Shown here in pieces: positions 46,809 through 60,000 of a stretch of 64,000 nt of DNA. The stretch is from positions 310,001 through 374,000 of the forward strand of contig JAJJXM010000046.1 in the NCBI GenBank assembly GCA_024516155.1. Reading direction: 5' to 3'. The notes below the pieces were generated by a model. It ran no database searches and was not told the DNA's origin. It saw only the letters and a list, made by a program, of their open reading frames with translations. The DNA comes from Pyronema omphalodes (Eukaryota > Ascomycota > Pezizomycetes > Pezizales > Pyronemataceae). Made by a program: the position numbers and the translations under genes. Each line of letters begins with the position of its first letter. Positions within the stretch are counted from its first letter, which is position 1.

Positions 46809-49800
46809 CATCCGCCCTTTGTGGCCGCTACAAGCCTAGGGAAGCAAGTCGAATATCATTTCTTGGTCTGGAAAGGACTCAAGAGATAACTGCGGAGAAG
46901 CTGGTCAATGCTCTCGGCTGTCTCCTTTGATTTTAGCTGCTGTGGGAATGTTTGCTCCGATGGCGGCTCTTTGACGAATTTCCTAGGCCGGTGACTATAT
47001 GTACAATTTTCATATTGTTCGTATTTTCATCAAATAACTTATAAAGCACAAATCTCACCGGTGCTAGACACAGAATTTAACAATTAAGTCCCATCATACT
47101 CGAGATCAAAGAGCAGGATCGACAGCGAGGACTTTGAGGAAGTGGGGATAGATGAGATGAAGCTACATCTGTGAGTGGTGGATCGCACGCAGGGCTGGTT
47201 TGGTGCAGCTACATCACTCTAGGTTTCCAAACCCCGCTAATACCCCAGACTAGCCAGTGTGACTATCGGGTTCCGGGCCAAGTCTAAAGGACAGCACAGC
47301 GAGAAGACGAGGGTACATAGATGGGATGATGATGATGATGACGGTGATGATGTGATGATGGCGGCATGATGCTCTGCGATTGTGCTTCTCAGGGTGTTCG
47401 CTTCTCGCAGATACCTCATCTTTCCGTTCGCTGCTACCCCATCATCTCAGTCTGATCGCTTCCTGCTGCCACTCCGCCGCTGCTACTCGTTCCCTCAAGC
47501 GTTCATTCTCGTCGATGCCCGATGCAACAATTCTACTATGAAAGCAAGAGTGGAGAACAGACCAGGATCTTCGGCCTTCCTCCTCGAGCCAACATCAAGT
47601 GCTCAGTGGCGGCGGTCTGAGGCTTGTCCTTGCTTTCTCGAGGAAGGAGTCTACGGATTTAGGGCAGGGCAGTGAGTGTTAAGCCAGCTCGCAAAAAGCG
47701 TATCTCGAGCAGAATAAAGGGATCAATTATGGTATCTAACAAGAAGGTGAACGCTGTTGGGGGCTGGAGGGTAGGGACAGGGTAAGTTGGGTTGAATGAA
47801 GGGGGCTATGGAGCTTTTGTCATTCCTCGCGCGAGGTAAGTGAAAGAGATGAGAGAAGTCGAGGAGGCTCTCTGACAAGCTTTTCTCGATGGTGGGAATT
47901 TCATTCGCAATACTACGAAGAGATGTCTCTTGCAGGGCAGGATTATTTGCGGCATTCGAAGCGAAAAATAAACATTTAAATTATTGATAATATTCCTAAT
48001 TCAGATCCCATGTCCCGAGGATTACAGAAACGGGTATGTAGACGTGATGCTATGATGAGCTCGAAAGGGCTGAACATTAAATGGCCGACGATTTGGGAAA
48101 CACTCGGTAATATTCATAAGACGATCATTTTATAGATATCAAGCATTCCTAAAAAGAACTACTTGCTGCAGACGAGATATAAAAGTCTATTATGCACAAG
48201 GCGTACCATTACGCATAAAATGCGAACAAAAAGTACCGTAGGAAGCACAGCACAGTTCACAAGCACGCATCCATGGAAAGCAACTCGGTATCTACAAGAT
48301 GACGGTACGTAGCGGCAAAAGTCTAAAGTACCGAGAGTTTCCTAGTTTTTTGCCGTCAGTCTTCCACAAGGGCATCATGCATAGTAGAGCAGGTGGCCTT
48401 GTCTGAATTCAATTCCGAGTTTCCATATCTTTAGGTTTGCCATACCAGTGTAGAGTCTATCCAATCTACTCGACAGTAAGACAAGATCATATACATATCA
48501 TGAGGTCGAAGGGTGTGCATCGGCGAAATCGACGGATGAACAGTTGGTGGAGAGCTGGAGATGGAGATGGAGCCAAGCACCAGCTGGCTACCCTATATGT
48601 ACCTGTTGCCTGTGAAGAAGACGATACCTCGTAGAACATCCAACCCTCCACCTGCAGCATCCACTTATAATGCGGTCTCCAGCATCATATCAGTCAGCAC
48701 ATAATGTCCTGCTTGTATCTATATATCGTACGTATTTGCATCTGGCAGATGGGGTCTGTTGACGTTAAACTTAGCTTTACTAGGATGATTTACAGATGGC
48801 TACCAGACGTATGTGCGTCCTCTCGTCACAGGCTTCGCCACACCTTACTTGAGCCGGTGCTGCAGGGTGGCGGTGTATTTCGATTCGCGTATCAGAGACT
48901 CCAAGTGACCTTCAACTTGAGCAACACAACCGGTTCTCAAAAACCTCTGTCAGGCGTATGACTTCCGATAAATTTGTCCTCCGGGAGGCTGGCAGTGATT
49001 GTGTAACGTTAACAGCGTGATAGATAGCCATTCCTTTTTGTTGTCTCTGGCTTGCTTGACTGATAGAGTGTTGACAGCTTGCGTCTGCAGCTCACTAGCC
49101 GGCGGGAAATCGACGCGATGATTGGTGAAGTCGGTGATCAAGTGACCGCGAACGCAGCTGAAGCGAATGCGAGTCGAATGCGTGATGCAAGTCTTCTGCA
49201 AGACTTCTGCACGAAGCGAAAAAAAGACGCCCGGCGTGAGCTAGTTCAAAGACAATCGAAGAGCGTGTGCGGTCACTGAAGAGGAGGGGAGAGGTCCGTT
49301 GCACCATTGGGGAGGCGAACTTCTTCATCGCGCGGTGGTGAAACCCGGGATTGGATTGTGTGGAGGGCAGAGCAGGATCGATATCAATTCCTTTCCCCCA
49401 TCTGCATCAGAGCAAACCATACAATTTGTGTCGACAACCGCGCCAACAAACAAAACCTAATCCACCACCATTCTGTTCCGCACCTAGTTCGGCAGCTTTC
49501 AATTGGCAAATGCCACGATATCTTTACATCCGGTATGCAGAATATTCTTATTAGACATACCGTCTGTAAAAAAGACTAGGAGCCTCTCGAGACAAAACTT
49601 CACATCTCGCGTGTGAGGAATTGTGACGGATCTGAGAGGCTGTCAAGGATCACCCCATGGCGTATTCAGATGGATATGGCAATTTATATGCGTGAACTCA
49701 AATACGGAAGACGATATCTCCAGACTAGCCTAAAGAGTAGGTGTGGAGAAATGCATCAGGTAGGGATGGATAAATAGTGATATGTGAGATATACTGGGAA

Positions 49801-51125
49801 AGGGAGCCTGGGCGATATCAACCATATGCTTGACGACATAACCCGCCTCCTATGCTTTGCACCGCGTTGCAGCTGCTCAAGTGTTGTTATCCAGGTTCTC
49901 TATCTTCCAGGAGCCCGGAGCTGCAATTACACCTCATTCATCTCACTCACCGCCGCCCTCCCTCTGCCTTTTTGGTCTCCTGGCCTTACTTCCCGTCCCC
50001 TGTTATCCGAAGGCCATCCGAACCTCACCCGAAGTCTTGTGCTGCTTTCCAACACATCTCCGTTCACCGTTTAACTGTTGCCCGCGATCGACGCTCGACG
50101 CCTGTAAAGCGTCTGCAATTGCGGTGTACAGTATGAGTCTTCACACAACAACCACAACTAGGAACTAGTACGCATACCTAGGCAATATGCGCGTGCGGTC
50201 GAAAAGAGCGAGGCGGGAGGGTTTTTTTTTTCATGGTTGCAGTGTGATAATTTTTTTTCTTTTTCTGTTGCAGTCGTCTGCCGGAAAGGAAGGAATCGAC
50301 TGAAGAGTCAAGCTGGAAGAAACGAACTACAGTGTATGTAGCAAAGCCAGTACTGTAACTGGAAACTAGCCGCTGGCAATCGAAAACTAGCAACCGGAAG
50401 CTGGTAAACAGGTCTGCAACGATGCCAAAGCCCTACAAACACAACAGTCAGTTAAGCCCTTCTTTTCTTCCGCCAGTTACCTCCTTTACCCCAGTCAATC
50501 AACTCTCCGGATATCTCTGGCTGCTGATAACCGTTACACATAGTCCGTGAGAATTCGCAGACTGCGAACTACAACGGCGCTAGTGTCTGTACGATGCAAC
50601 GTTGGGATGAACGATGCTTGATGCGTCGTGCTCCGAATTCGGATGTCCAGCTGCTCGGGGTGGTCAGCGGTAAGTCGCTAAGACCCGTTGCAAAGCCAGG
50701 CCAAGATCTGATCCAAACCCCGGAAATGCTTTTATGACGGGCGAATAGGAAAATCGCCGGGTAGGGACAATGAGCCGATGATTAACGTTTACAGTGAACA
50801 ACGTTCCAATCAATTAAGGGAATTGAATAAAACAAGTTCCTCTGTCATCATCATTATGACATTCCGTGCATGAAATCTCAAATTTCCTTCCTTCCCTTGC
50901 AGAATTTGAAGGGTGTTAATGTTGATCCTCGAAACGATGAGACGACATCATACACAGTACAAGAAATTAAGAGCTGTCAAAGTATTGATCGTTTCAGAGT
51001 TTTAAAAATTTTCATCATCTATTATCCTTGCTTCGGCAGGAGCAATCCCAAAAAATCCTTATTGCTCATGGTCAGTCAGGTCATTTGTAGCCTTTTTAAA
51101 ATAGGTAGGTGTATGCCCCTGAATA

Positions 51126-51142
51126 CCCCCCCCCCCCCCCCC
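51126..51142 (+). repeat. Poly(C)17 tract
   Basis: Seventeen consecutive C followed by an ACACAC stretch. Confidence 0.95.
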
Positions 51143-51463
51143 ACACACACGCACACAGTAGTTCGCCGGAGTAAGTATCTAGCTGTAATAATGATCCTTC
51201 ACAAGACTGGAGAAACCCGGTGAATCGTGATCCCTCTGAGAGTTGTGGATATGGGACGACCTTGGACCATCCCCTTGCTCTGCGGATGTATCAAAAAAGC
51301 TATGGGCCGCAATTGTTCAATCCTTAGTTGAGCCCCCTCGTTCATCATCTTCATAACTTCGCTAACGCCAATTTACAGAAGTGGCATTCTCAAATTGGTT
51401 ATCATGGAAATCAGCCGATACATCTTTCGGATAAACCCTAACAAGTATTTCCGCCAAGTCAAT

Positions 51464-51479
51464 CCCCCCCCCCCCCCCC
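51464..51479 (+). repeat. Poly(C)16 tract
   Basis: Sixteen consecutive C, 320 bases after the previous tract. Confidence 0.95.
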
Positions 51480-54400
51480 TCCTGGGCTTTAAAACACACT
51501 ATAGATGTCAATGCTAGCTATAGCGTTTCATGATGCATGTCTAAGAAACAATGTAAAAAGCGGTCAATGACAATCCATGGAGACCAAGAAAGACAAGAAC
51601 CTGTTATCTCATCATCTGATTTGTCCAGGATCCGAAGGATTGAGGACTGTCCGTGCACAAAGGCAGTTTCCGTACCTGGTATTTACCAATGTCCTATTGT
51701 TTTTTCACCTCGTAACGGAAAAAAAAGACCAGGCGAGCTGTGAATCCCATGGCCCATGTCCATCCCACATTTCAGCCTGGACGACTTCCTGCAGCTCTAC
51801 TCCGATGGATAGATTGTGGTCAGTTGTGAGAAAAATAACCATCTAGCATTACTGAATTCCTTCTACCCTCACTAAAGGGAGTTGCGGTCTATCCATATAT
51901 GCAGCTTGACAATTGCAACGCTTAACTCCGGACGTGGCTCGTTTTTCCTCCTGTTTCGCCATTATCTATCTGTCCCGATAGAGTTACGAAAAATCACCCA
52001 CTGATCACAACACTCCGTCATAATTTTGTCCAGGGAAAGCTCGTCACAACATATGTGCACTTTTCGTACAGAAAATGTTGTGCATCTGGCTTGCTCGCAA
52101 GTCGCCAGTCGTAAGATCCGAGCACCGGGTGGTGACGCGATGTCATCACAAAATACATGAGATACATATATAACGAATATAAATGATAATCAGTGGACGT
52201 AATAATAACGCAGGAACTGTTATCCAAGTTAAGTAACGGTTAGCTCAGGGTATCTCGCCTATAGAGTTTAAAGTTTACCGCGGGCAGGCGGCTAGCTAGC
52301 AGAATTGACGCGGGTGATATGTAAAAGCACAGCGCTAGTGGACACTCCAGGATAACCCGAGGTATTTCGAATATCGAGAAATCCCAAGGTTGGATATTTT
52401 TAAAATCTCCATTTATGATTAATGAATTTTTCGTTAGTCCTTGGTGTCATCCCTCGGTTAAACCCACGTCAGTCCAGTCTAGCCTACTTGGCATTTTGAG
52501 AAAGAGCTGAGGAGTGATAGCGGTATGGCGAACCGTGGGAGGAACTTATGTCCACTTTTTGCTCCCGCCTTCCGAATACTGTCCATGAACGCCTTCTCGT
52601 TTCAACAGTCTACGTTGGGATATAGCCTTTCGTCTTTCCTTCCAGCCATTTTGCTACTCTCAGAGCCAGCTTTCTGCACCTCTTGCGCCAAATTTTCACT
52701 TTGACGACATACCCCGAGAAGTCCTACTCCTGAACTTTCTTAAGTTACCCTCTTTCATTCCCATAAGCAGCTCACATATTTCCTCGGACTCTTCTTGATC
52801 AGACTGACCCATCGAATCCCGCCTGGGCCCCGCCACGGTTCGTTGCACTACGGTCTCCTCCTAGTTCAACTGAGTTCCGCCACCCAGAGCCCCCACTATG
52901 ACATATGTTTCAGTGTCCCGCACTTGTTCATCTAATGCGCTGTCCCTCTCGTGTCATTCTCTGACGTTGAGGGGCTGTTTCATGACTTTCCATTTGTACG
53001 TCGCTTATCCAGATCCAATCAATCTGACTCGAACGTTTCATTTCCAGCCAGCCCATCTGCATCGTAGGGCGGCGGATCCCGGAATTCGCCTGCGGTACAG
53101 CCTAAAAGGTCAATTGGCAAATCTGTGGCTAAACTTTTTGAGATTGCTGGACTGTCTTTGTCAGTCTTGAATGACTTTGGCATGGCAGCCCTTGGTGAAA
53201 GGAGCTTCCCAATATTCCCTAGGGTTTCCCGGGGAGATCTGATATGTTTTCTGCGACGCTTACTTACGGGAAAATAGAAGGCAAAGCCACCACCACAGTC
53301 GTCCACCAAGAATAGCGTACAACAGACGTGGACAACGAAATCTTGGTTTTAGACTAGACCAACATCTTCTACCATCATCCGCACCATCACACCATGTTTC
53401 ACAGCTTCAACCCGTAAACGCGGCGCTTACTCCCCCAACCGCGCCCTTAAATATTAACGCCATGTCTGTCCTACCTGTCAGGTCTACTTGAAACGCCAAC
53501 TACTCAGCAACGATGTCCAAGGCCGGGCTCAAACCCGATTGCTACCACGTGTACCTAGAATTGCAGCGGGCTGGTCGCTGGCACCAATGGTTTTCGTACA
53601 CAGAGGCCACATCACTTGTCAGCCCGTCTCTCCTTCAAATTATGCACCTTGTCGGTTCTTTAGTGTTCAACAACGGCAGAATAGGGCTCGAGACTCTACA
53701 TACAAGGGTACACCCTGTACTTTGTACAGTTCAACAAATCCGTCACCCTTTACCATCGGGTTCGATACTCCGGGACCTGGTTTTGTTCTGCCGAAATATG
53801 CCTTTCAACGTGCCTTCGACAAGTCATTGCTGAATGCTTTCTACACCGCATCCCCTGACCGATGAACCATGGCCCGCGTTCTTGTCTGCTTCCTATTCAA
53901 GGAATGTATTGATTCTCTGATGATTACGGTTGAGAGATCGAAACATGGCAGTTGTTGTTACCAACTGAGCCATGAAGCCGAGTCAAAGCTGCACCATCCT
54001 GTCGGGACAAGGAGAGATGCACCTCTTTAAACGCCATACGCCATCCCGCCATCGCTAATCGGATTTTGTGTTACGGTTAATTTAAATTTCTGTATTACGT
54101 ATTTCCCGGTTTAGGATAACCCCCGTGATGCCTCCTAATTTTGATATCGCCGGGGCTGGGTTAGACACACCCTCCATTTGTTGCATATTTTCTTCGGCCT
54201 AGGTATCAAAATCTACCGCGAAATCCAGATGAGAAAGGTGCCTAAACATTGAGGGACGAATATGCCTTTATCCCCGCCCTCGGTATCTCGGAAGAGCCGT
54301 CTCCCCGTACGTCGAGACCCTCGGTATATCACTACCGCCTGCACAACCGTTGTCATATCGAGGTAGTGAATACCCGTTTATCCATTGCATTGCCAGTCTA

Positions 54401-55898
54401 CACCCATATCCGGCGGAATCAGGGTATTTTGTTGAAGATCTACAAACTCGTTAAAGTGGGGTCCGACAATGGTTAGTGACATTCTGTGATTCCTTGAAAT
54501 AAGGCATACTGAAAGGTCACATGGCCGGGCTCGATTGATTCATGTTGCATGTCACTTGATCTCAATCTGACAATGTTTACCAGACTTCGTCAGATTTTGC
54601 CGGCTTATCATATCAAGTCTGGCCGGTAATGTGAAGATATCCGCGAAGTATTTGATTCGACGCAGAATTCATCCGTCATGGTTCTGAGCTAGGATATAGT
54701 ACTCTGCCGTGGCTCAATGCGGAGAAGCAAATTAATTACTGGCGTGTATGGTATTTTAATGGAAACTGGATTGGCTGTGTTTCTTGGGGTGGCAGACAAA
54801 TGGCTTCTGCTGCGTGCGGAAATTGAGGTGTGGGGATATGCATTGGGTGCTATGTAGTGTTGAAATTTATGGGGTCCAGGGTTGGTTTCCGGCTTCAGTT
54901 TGGTTTTTTGGAGAACCGAGTCATAAGACATGATGGAAGGCTGCATGATCAGGGGATAGACAATGTGCTCTTACATGATCATGCACTCGGAATTTAGCCT
55001 CGTTGCCTTGTCTAACAGCCTTACCCCACTAGCCCGCGACAAAGCTGCTGCCTGCTGCCTGGTGCCTACCCTACACTTCCTACGCCCCTATGCGCCCCTG
55101 ATCCGCGCAAGCGAACCGGTAGGGAGAATACGATACTAGTTTAGTGCTAAAGCTTGATTTCACGTCTCCTGCTCATGTGATGGGAAATTGGCCGAGTCAC
55201 AGGTTACAGAGGATAGGAATCTGAGGTCCACGATCTTTGAATTTGCATGGTAACGAAAATCTCTACTTTACAGCCTACTAGAAAGTTTGCACACCACCAA
55301 CCCCAGAATTTCGGCTTCTTCGTAAATTGAGTTATCTTGAACAAAAATACGATCTTTTCATTAAAACCGCAATCTTATATATCTCATTCATGCGCATGGC
55401 CACCGATTCCCCTACCTTTCCAAAACACATTCCTGACAGCATGATCAATAATCTCATAAAAATATCCGTTCCTCATCCCAGGTCCTTCCCCCTCTCCCTC
55501 CTCAGGAAATATCAGCGCCAAAAAAGAAAAAAAGAAAACACAAACGAAAGAAAAAAACAATCCCAATTTCAACGCCTTCCATAACCCAAAGCCAAAGCCA
55601 ACCCCCTAACCCGAACCCATAACCTTCCTGATGATATATGCTAAGAGAAAATGAATGTTAATCTTATCAAGAACCTCCGCCGTCTCTCCCACTTCCACAC
55701 TAACATACTTAACGTCCCCGACCCCGGTTGGTTTGAATGGATTACACTCCACACGGATGATACTTCAGGCCTACTTCATAAATGAAGAAAAAAAGACATG
55801 TGAAACGAAGGTGATATGTAGGAAAGCGATGGACTAGATGGGATGAAATATGAATAGGCTCTGAAAATCCGTGGGAAAAGAGTACTAGGAAAGGCAGG

Positions 55899-57031
55899 TT
55901 ATTTCCCGGTATTTCCGAAGTGCTCTTTTGCGTATTGTTCGCAAGCCTGTGTAGCGTAGTTAGTGAATGACGATCACTCGAGTGATTGAGTGGTGGAGCT
56001 TTGATACATCAACAGGTAGGGATAACGACGGAAGATTATGCACATAAAAGGGGATGAACTTGATCGGGAGTTGGCGATAGTGAAACATACCTTTGCAGGC
56101 TTTCCTACTTTCTGTCCAATGACTTTCCACTTATTTGTGTCGTATTCACGGATAGCGGCTAGGAGCGCTTGACTCTGCTACTTTATCAATCGGGGTAGAG
56201 TTCCCGCGCGGCAGTAGGGGCTATTAAGAATACTTACTTCGTCCTCGCCGAACTCGGCGTAGTGCATATCCTGTTGGCAACGACATAAATCAACATCATC
56301 CTTCCAACTTTCGCTTTCCTTATCTTCATCGCTATCATTCAACCAAAGCCAGTACGCCGCAACTTATCCCATTGCACCAATTCCGGTACATGCAAAATAG
56401 CAGACTATTAGAATAGATAATGACATAAAAATGGACTTACCTTATACCAATGCTTCTTCACACTTCCCTCAGTCCTAGTTGGAAAAGTCTTTGCAATCTC
56501 ACTCCACGAATTTCCCGCATCTCTCATCGACTTCAACCTCTGTTCCTCTGCGGCAGTCCACGGTGTATTGGTACGTGGTCTTTTTGCAGGTTGTGCCATA
56601 CCCGCCCCGGTATTTGCTGTCGGAACAGTACCTGACATACTCTTTCTTTTCTTTCCGGAAGTTGGGCTTAGAAGCTGATCGTCGTTATCCTGGCCACCCC
56701 CACCACCACCACCTCCTCCAATAGTAGTGTAGTTCAAAGATTTCTGACCAGAAGAACCGATATCGCCTAGGTCCAGTTGATCGGAATTATGAACCGAAAC
56801 GTCCTTTTTGTTATCGCCGACTTGGTCGAGATGATGTTCCAAGGCAGGCTTAATTGGTCGTCGAGACATAGAATAAGGTCCGAGTAGGGAAAGAAGGTCT
56901 TCTGGAAATTCGTTATCGAGTGAAAGGTGGTGGTGGTCAGGTGTGTGACGCTGCTGCTGCTGGTGTGTTGGGGGTCTGTCGCTGTGGCTCGGGCTCGTTA
57001 GACCGCTGATATCAGAATGAAAGGATATCAC
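55899..57031 (-). CDS. Second two-repeat SANT/Myb DNA-binding protein (5' end unresolved)
   Basis: Four exons are visible: main exon to 56441, then 56270-56238, 56174-56091 and 55946-55899, all joining in phase 0. The first SANT repeat is TPWTAAEEQRLKSMRDAGNS followed by WSEIAKTFPTRTEGSVKKHW. The second, assembled over the small exons, reads GEDESQALLAAIREYDTNKW then KVIGQKVGKPAKACEQYAKE, ending HFGNTGK. N-terminal to this are His/Gln-rich and Gly-rich segments and a basic patch (GKKRKSMSG, AKRPRTN) that could be a nuclear localisation signal. The frame is open up to about 57160 without an ATG; the first internal Met that could serve is MSRRPIKP near 56870. Architecture and strand match the SANT gene at 42468-45285, so they may be old paralogues. 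Targets unknown. Confidence 0.82.
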
Positions 57032-60000
57032 GGAGATGAACGGAGATGAACTTTTGCTAAGGAAAGAAAATGAATGAGATGACGATGGGACTTTGCAGAC
57101 GTCAACTGCGGAAGATGCGGGACTTGCGGTAATGACAAGGCAGAGACGATCAAGGAAACGTTAAGATCGTCGGGAAGGAAATCAAAGAAGCGCCCTTAGA
57201 TGGGTCGATGGTATTAGAAACTTAGAAAGGAAAAGCAAGTGAACAGTAACCGGTAAAGGCCCCGCGCGACAGCGAATGATCTGAATTTCCGTGATTATAC
57301 CTGGGATGATGGATCCACTTGGTATGGTTGTGGTAGGCGCGGGGTAGTGGGGGCAAAAGTAAAAGAAAGAATGTGGTATATAGGAAGCGAATAAGATGAA
57401 TAAAGTGGATCAAAGTTATCGAGCACATCATGCGGTATGCCTTTGTGTGTCCCTGTGCCCACTTCCACTAGGCTGGCTCGTACCTATCTGTATGATAAAA
57501 CAATGCAGATATTGTTGTGTAGTTCTTGTGCTCGGGCTTGGGCTCGGGAAGGGGAATGTGAAAGAAGGGAAACTGATACGTACGACATGTAAAAAGAGTT
57601 TCCTGAAATTCTTCAAGTTTCCGTTTGGTAACTTTTCTGGTCGACTTTTGTTCCTTTTGTTCTTCGGAGAGCTGCGGATGATGTTTTTGATGGGGGCCTG
57701 GGTAGTAATTGGTGACTAGTGATGTGATGTTGGGTTGTTAGTTTTAGGTTCGATGGATCGATGATGGTGGGTGGGGCGGACACAACGGGGGATAGGTAAG
57801 GTGATGTATGAGTACTGCCTAGTTGATCCTCTGATCTTTCTGGATGTTGTGTTGTGTGGGTGAGCTGAAAACGCGGCTGATGAGAATATGACAATCTGTC
57901 GGGTAGTGTTCCTAGCTCGAAACCCAGCAAGCTATGGAGCAAAGTGATGGAAAATTGATGATCCGTTTTTATGTAAGTAGCTGAGTAGAGCAGTACCGGT
58001 GGTGGGGAGATGATTGGGGATCCTTGAAAGAAGTTACACTGTGCTTTTGACTTCTTTTCTTGCCGACCTTAAATCAAAATGCAAAATCCTCAGCTGAAAA
58101 GAGATGGAAGAAGGCAAACGAAAAGAGAAAAAACAATTCCTACGCCGTCAAGGAAGCTTTGGGAAGTTTATGGTTCCTATTGGCTGGTTTGCTTAGCTTG
58201 GGTTAGATAACCGTTGATAATCGAGATTCTTCAGAAACGTCACAAATGATATTGAACCGAACCAGAAACTAGCGGGAGTTGGAATACGATATTTCTCCGA
58301 AGATGTGTAAGAGAGGGCCCAGAAAACGGATTATTCTGATATCGATATTGTCGTGTGGGTGTACCCAGACCAGCAGACTGTACTGTAGCACTCAGATGAC
58401 AATGGATGGGTGTAGGGGAAGGGATGTTCTGGGGATGTGATGTGAGGGATGCCCGTAGAGGGATTTCGAGGATGCCTAGGGATGTTGATGTAGGAAGATC
58501 GCCGCAAGCAGATGTTGCTGCAAGAAGAAAAGCTGACGACAGATAATATGATAGCGACGTTGGAAACTGTGAAACCTTGACCAGATACCAGAAACTAGCA
58601 AAAACCGAAAGAATCGGAGTTGTTTGCCGGAAGTACTGCAAATCGAGAACAGAATGCTGAATTCTCTTATGTTTGATGTACCATCGTAGTCACTATATAA
58701 TCCTTTTTCCCTCCCCTCGTTTGTCCGGGGATAATATTCGAGAGGCGGTGCGAAGTTTTGAACCTACTGAATTATTAGTCCAGAAGGTCCGGACAGTTAC
58801 CCCGCCGATTACTTGACAGCCACCGAAATATTACAGCGGTTCCGCGGTTCGCGGTCGTCTGGTATCCAGCTGGACTGAAACGAGGATTGCTCAATAAGGC
58901 TGGTGAAATAGAGGCTGACTGACCTAGCACTGGCGGACCTTGTCAAGCTAGTTGGTGGTTGATGAAATTAGTGGGGCGGGCGGGGGAAAGTGCGGGGCCG
59001 CGCTCTTGTCGCGATGCTCGCGAGGTATTGGGGATTCCAAATTTCTGGGTGCGGTTGGGTGGGTAAACGTAATATAAGACGTAACAAAAATCGAAGTGCT
59101 CCCTGGGCTTTCAGATGTAGTGGTAAGAGTGGGTATATTTCTCGTGAATGGAAGTACGGTATTTTGTAAGTTCACGAGTCGAACTGATTGAGTACGTAAT
59201 ATATTAGAGTATCTTGTCCGTTGCCTCTCTGCTGAGTTACTTCGCTAGCTCCTTAGTACTACGATCATATATTCACCAGGAGATTCTCATCATTTTTTGA
59301 CAACTCAATCCCAGGGGTAGTATTTGGTGCGGGGAAAAAGGCATACGATGGTTTGCGAGGAATCAGAGATACAGATGGCTAGGGGACGTCAAGTTCTCCA
59401 GGTTGTATGATTTGATTTGAATTGTGTATGACTTACTTATCAGTTCGACTGGACCAGATAGACACTCTATGGAATATGCTGTTTAAATCAGGCGTTTGGC
59501 TCTAATCAATTAATTCCCCGGCCGGTAGAGAAACCGGAAGCTGTCAGCATGGATGTCTGTCCAGTATGTCAAAATTCATTAGGCAAGTCACGCGCGCCTT
59601 GATGGAAATCAGCCTGGATGTTGGCGAATGAATGTGGGATATTAATCAGAATATAACGTGAGGAACTGAACTGACTTTCTGTCCGTCTGCAGCCATTGAT
59701 ATTTGTTGACTTGGCAGGAAACCGTATCTGGCGAAACAAAGGGCTTGGCTGGAAACTGCAACGTTATGGCCGACAATTTCTGATAAGCTGATGAACCGAG
59801 TAGGATTTGACTTTTCTTCTTCCAATTAAACCAACGGTACGATTAAGTGATGTACATGCCGTAGCATAAGTCGTCGGATTGTAGCCGAGTACGCCTACCT
59901 TAGATTTGTTTCCGTAGTAGGTAGCAGACGTGAGCAGAAGCACAAAAAAGCAAAATGTTTCGCCAGCCATATGCAGCATCATCATCGCTGTACAGATCGA

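Larger units (their letters stand above)
45286..55898. other. 10.6 kb gene-free region upstream of the first SANT gene
   Basis: No supported gene lies here. The short ORFs (for example 53513-53833 plus strand) show no family, no introns and no repeat-free coding signature I can defend. It contains G16 at 46793-46808, C17 at 51126-51142 and C16 at 51464-51479. Part of it must be the promoter and missing 5' exon(s) of the SANT gene. A region this long could be the extended regulatory DNA of a developmental regulator. Confidence 0.55.

Noticed and set aside
53513..53833. 106-codon plus-strand ORF (MSKAGLKPDCYHVYLELQ...)
   Set aside because: It starts with an ATG, but an overlapping frame is open as well, no family is recognisable and there are no introns or neighbours to support it.
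53934..53972. tRNA-like signal on the minus strand (A-box TGGCTCAGTTGG, then TTTCGATCTC)
   Set aside because: The two boxes are only about 20 bases apart, the B-box is imperfect and no cloverleaf can be drawn. At most a truncated relic.
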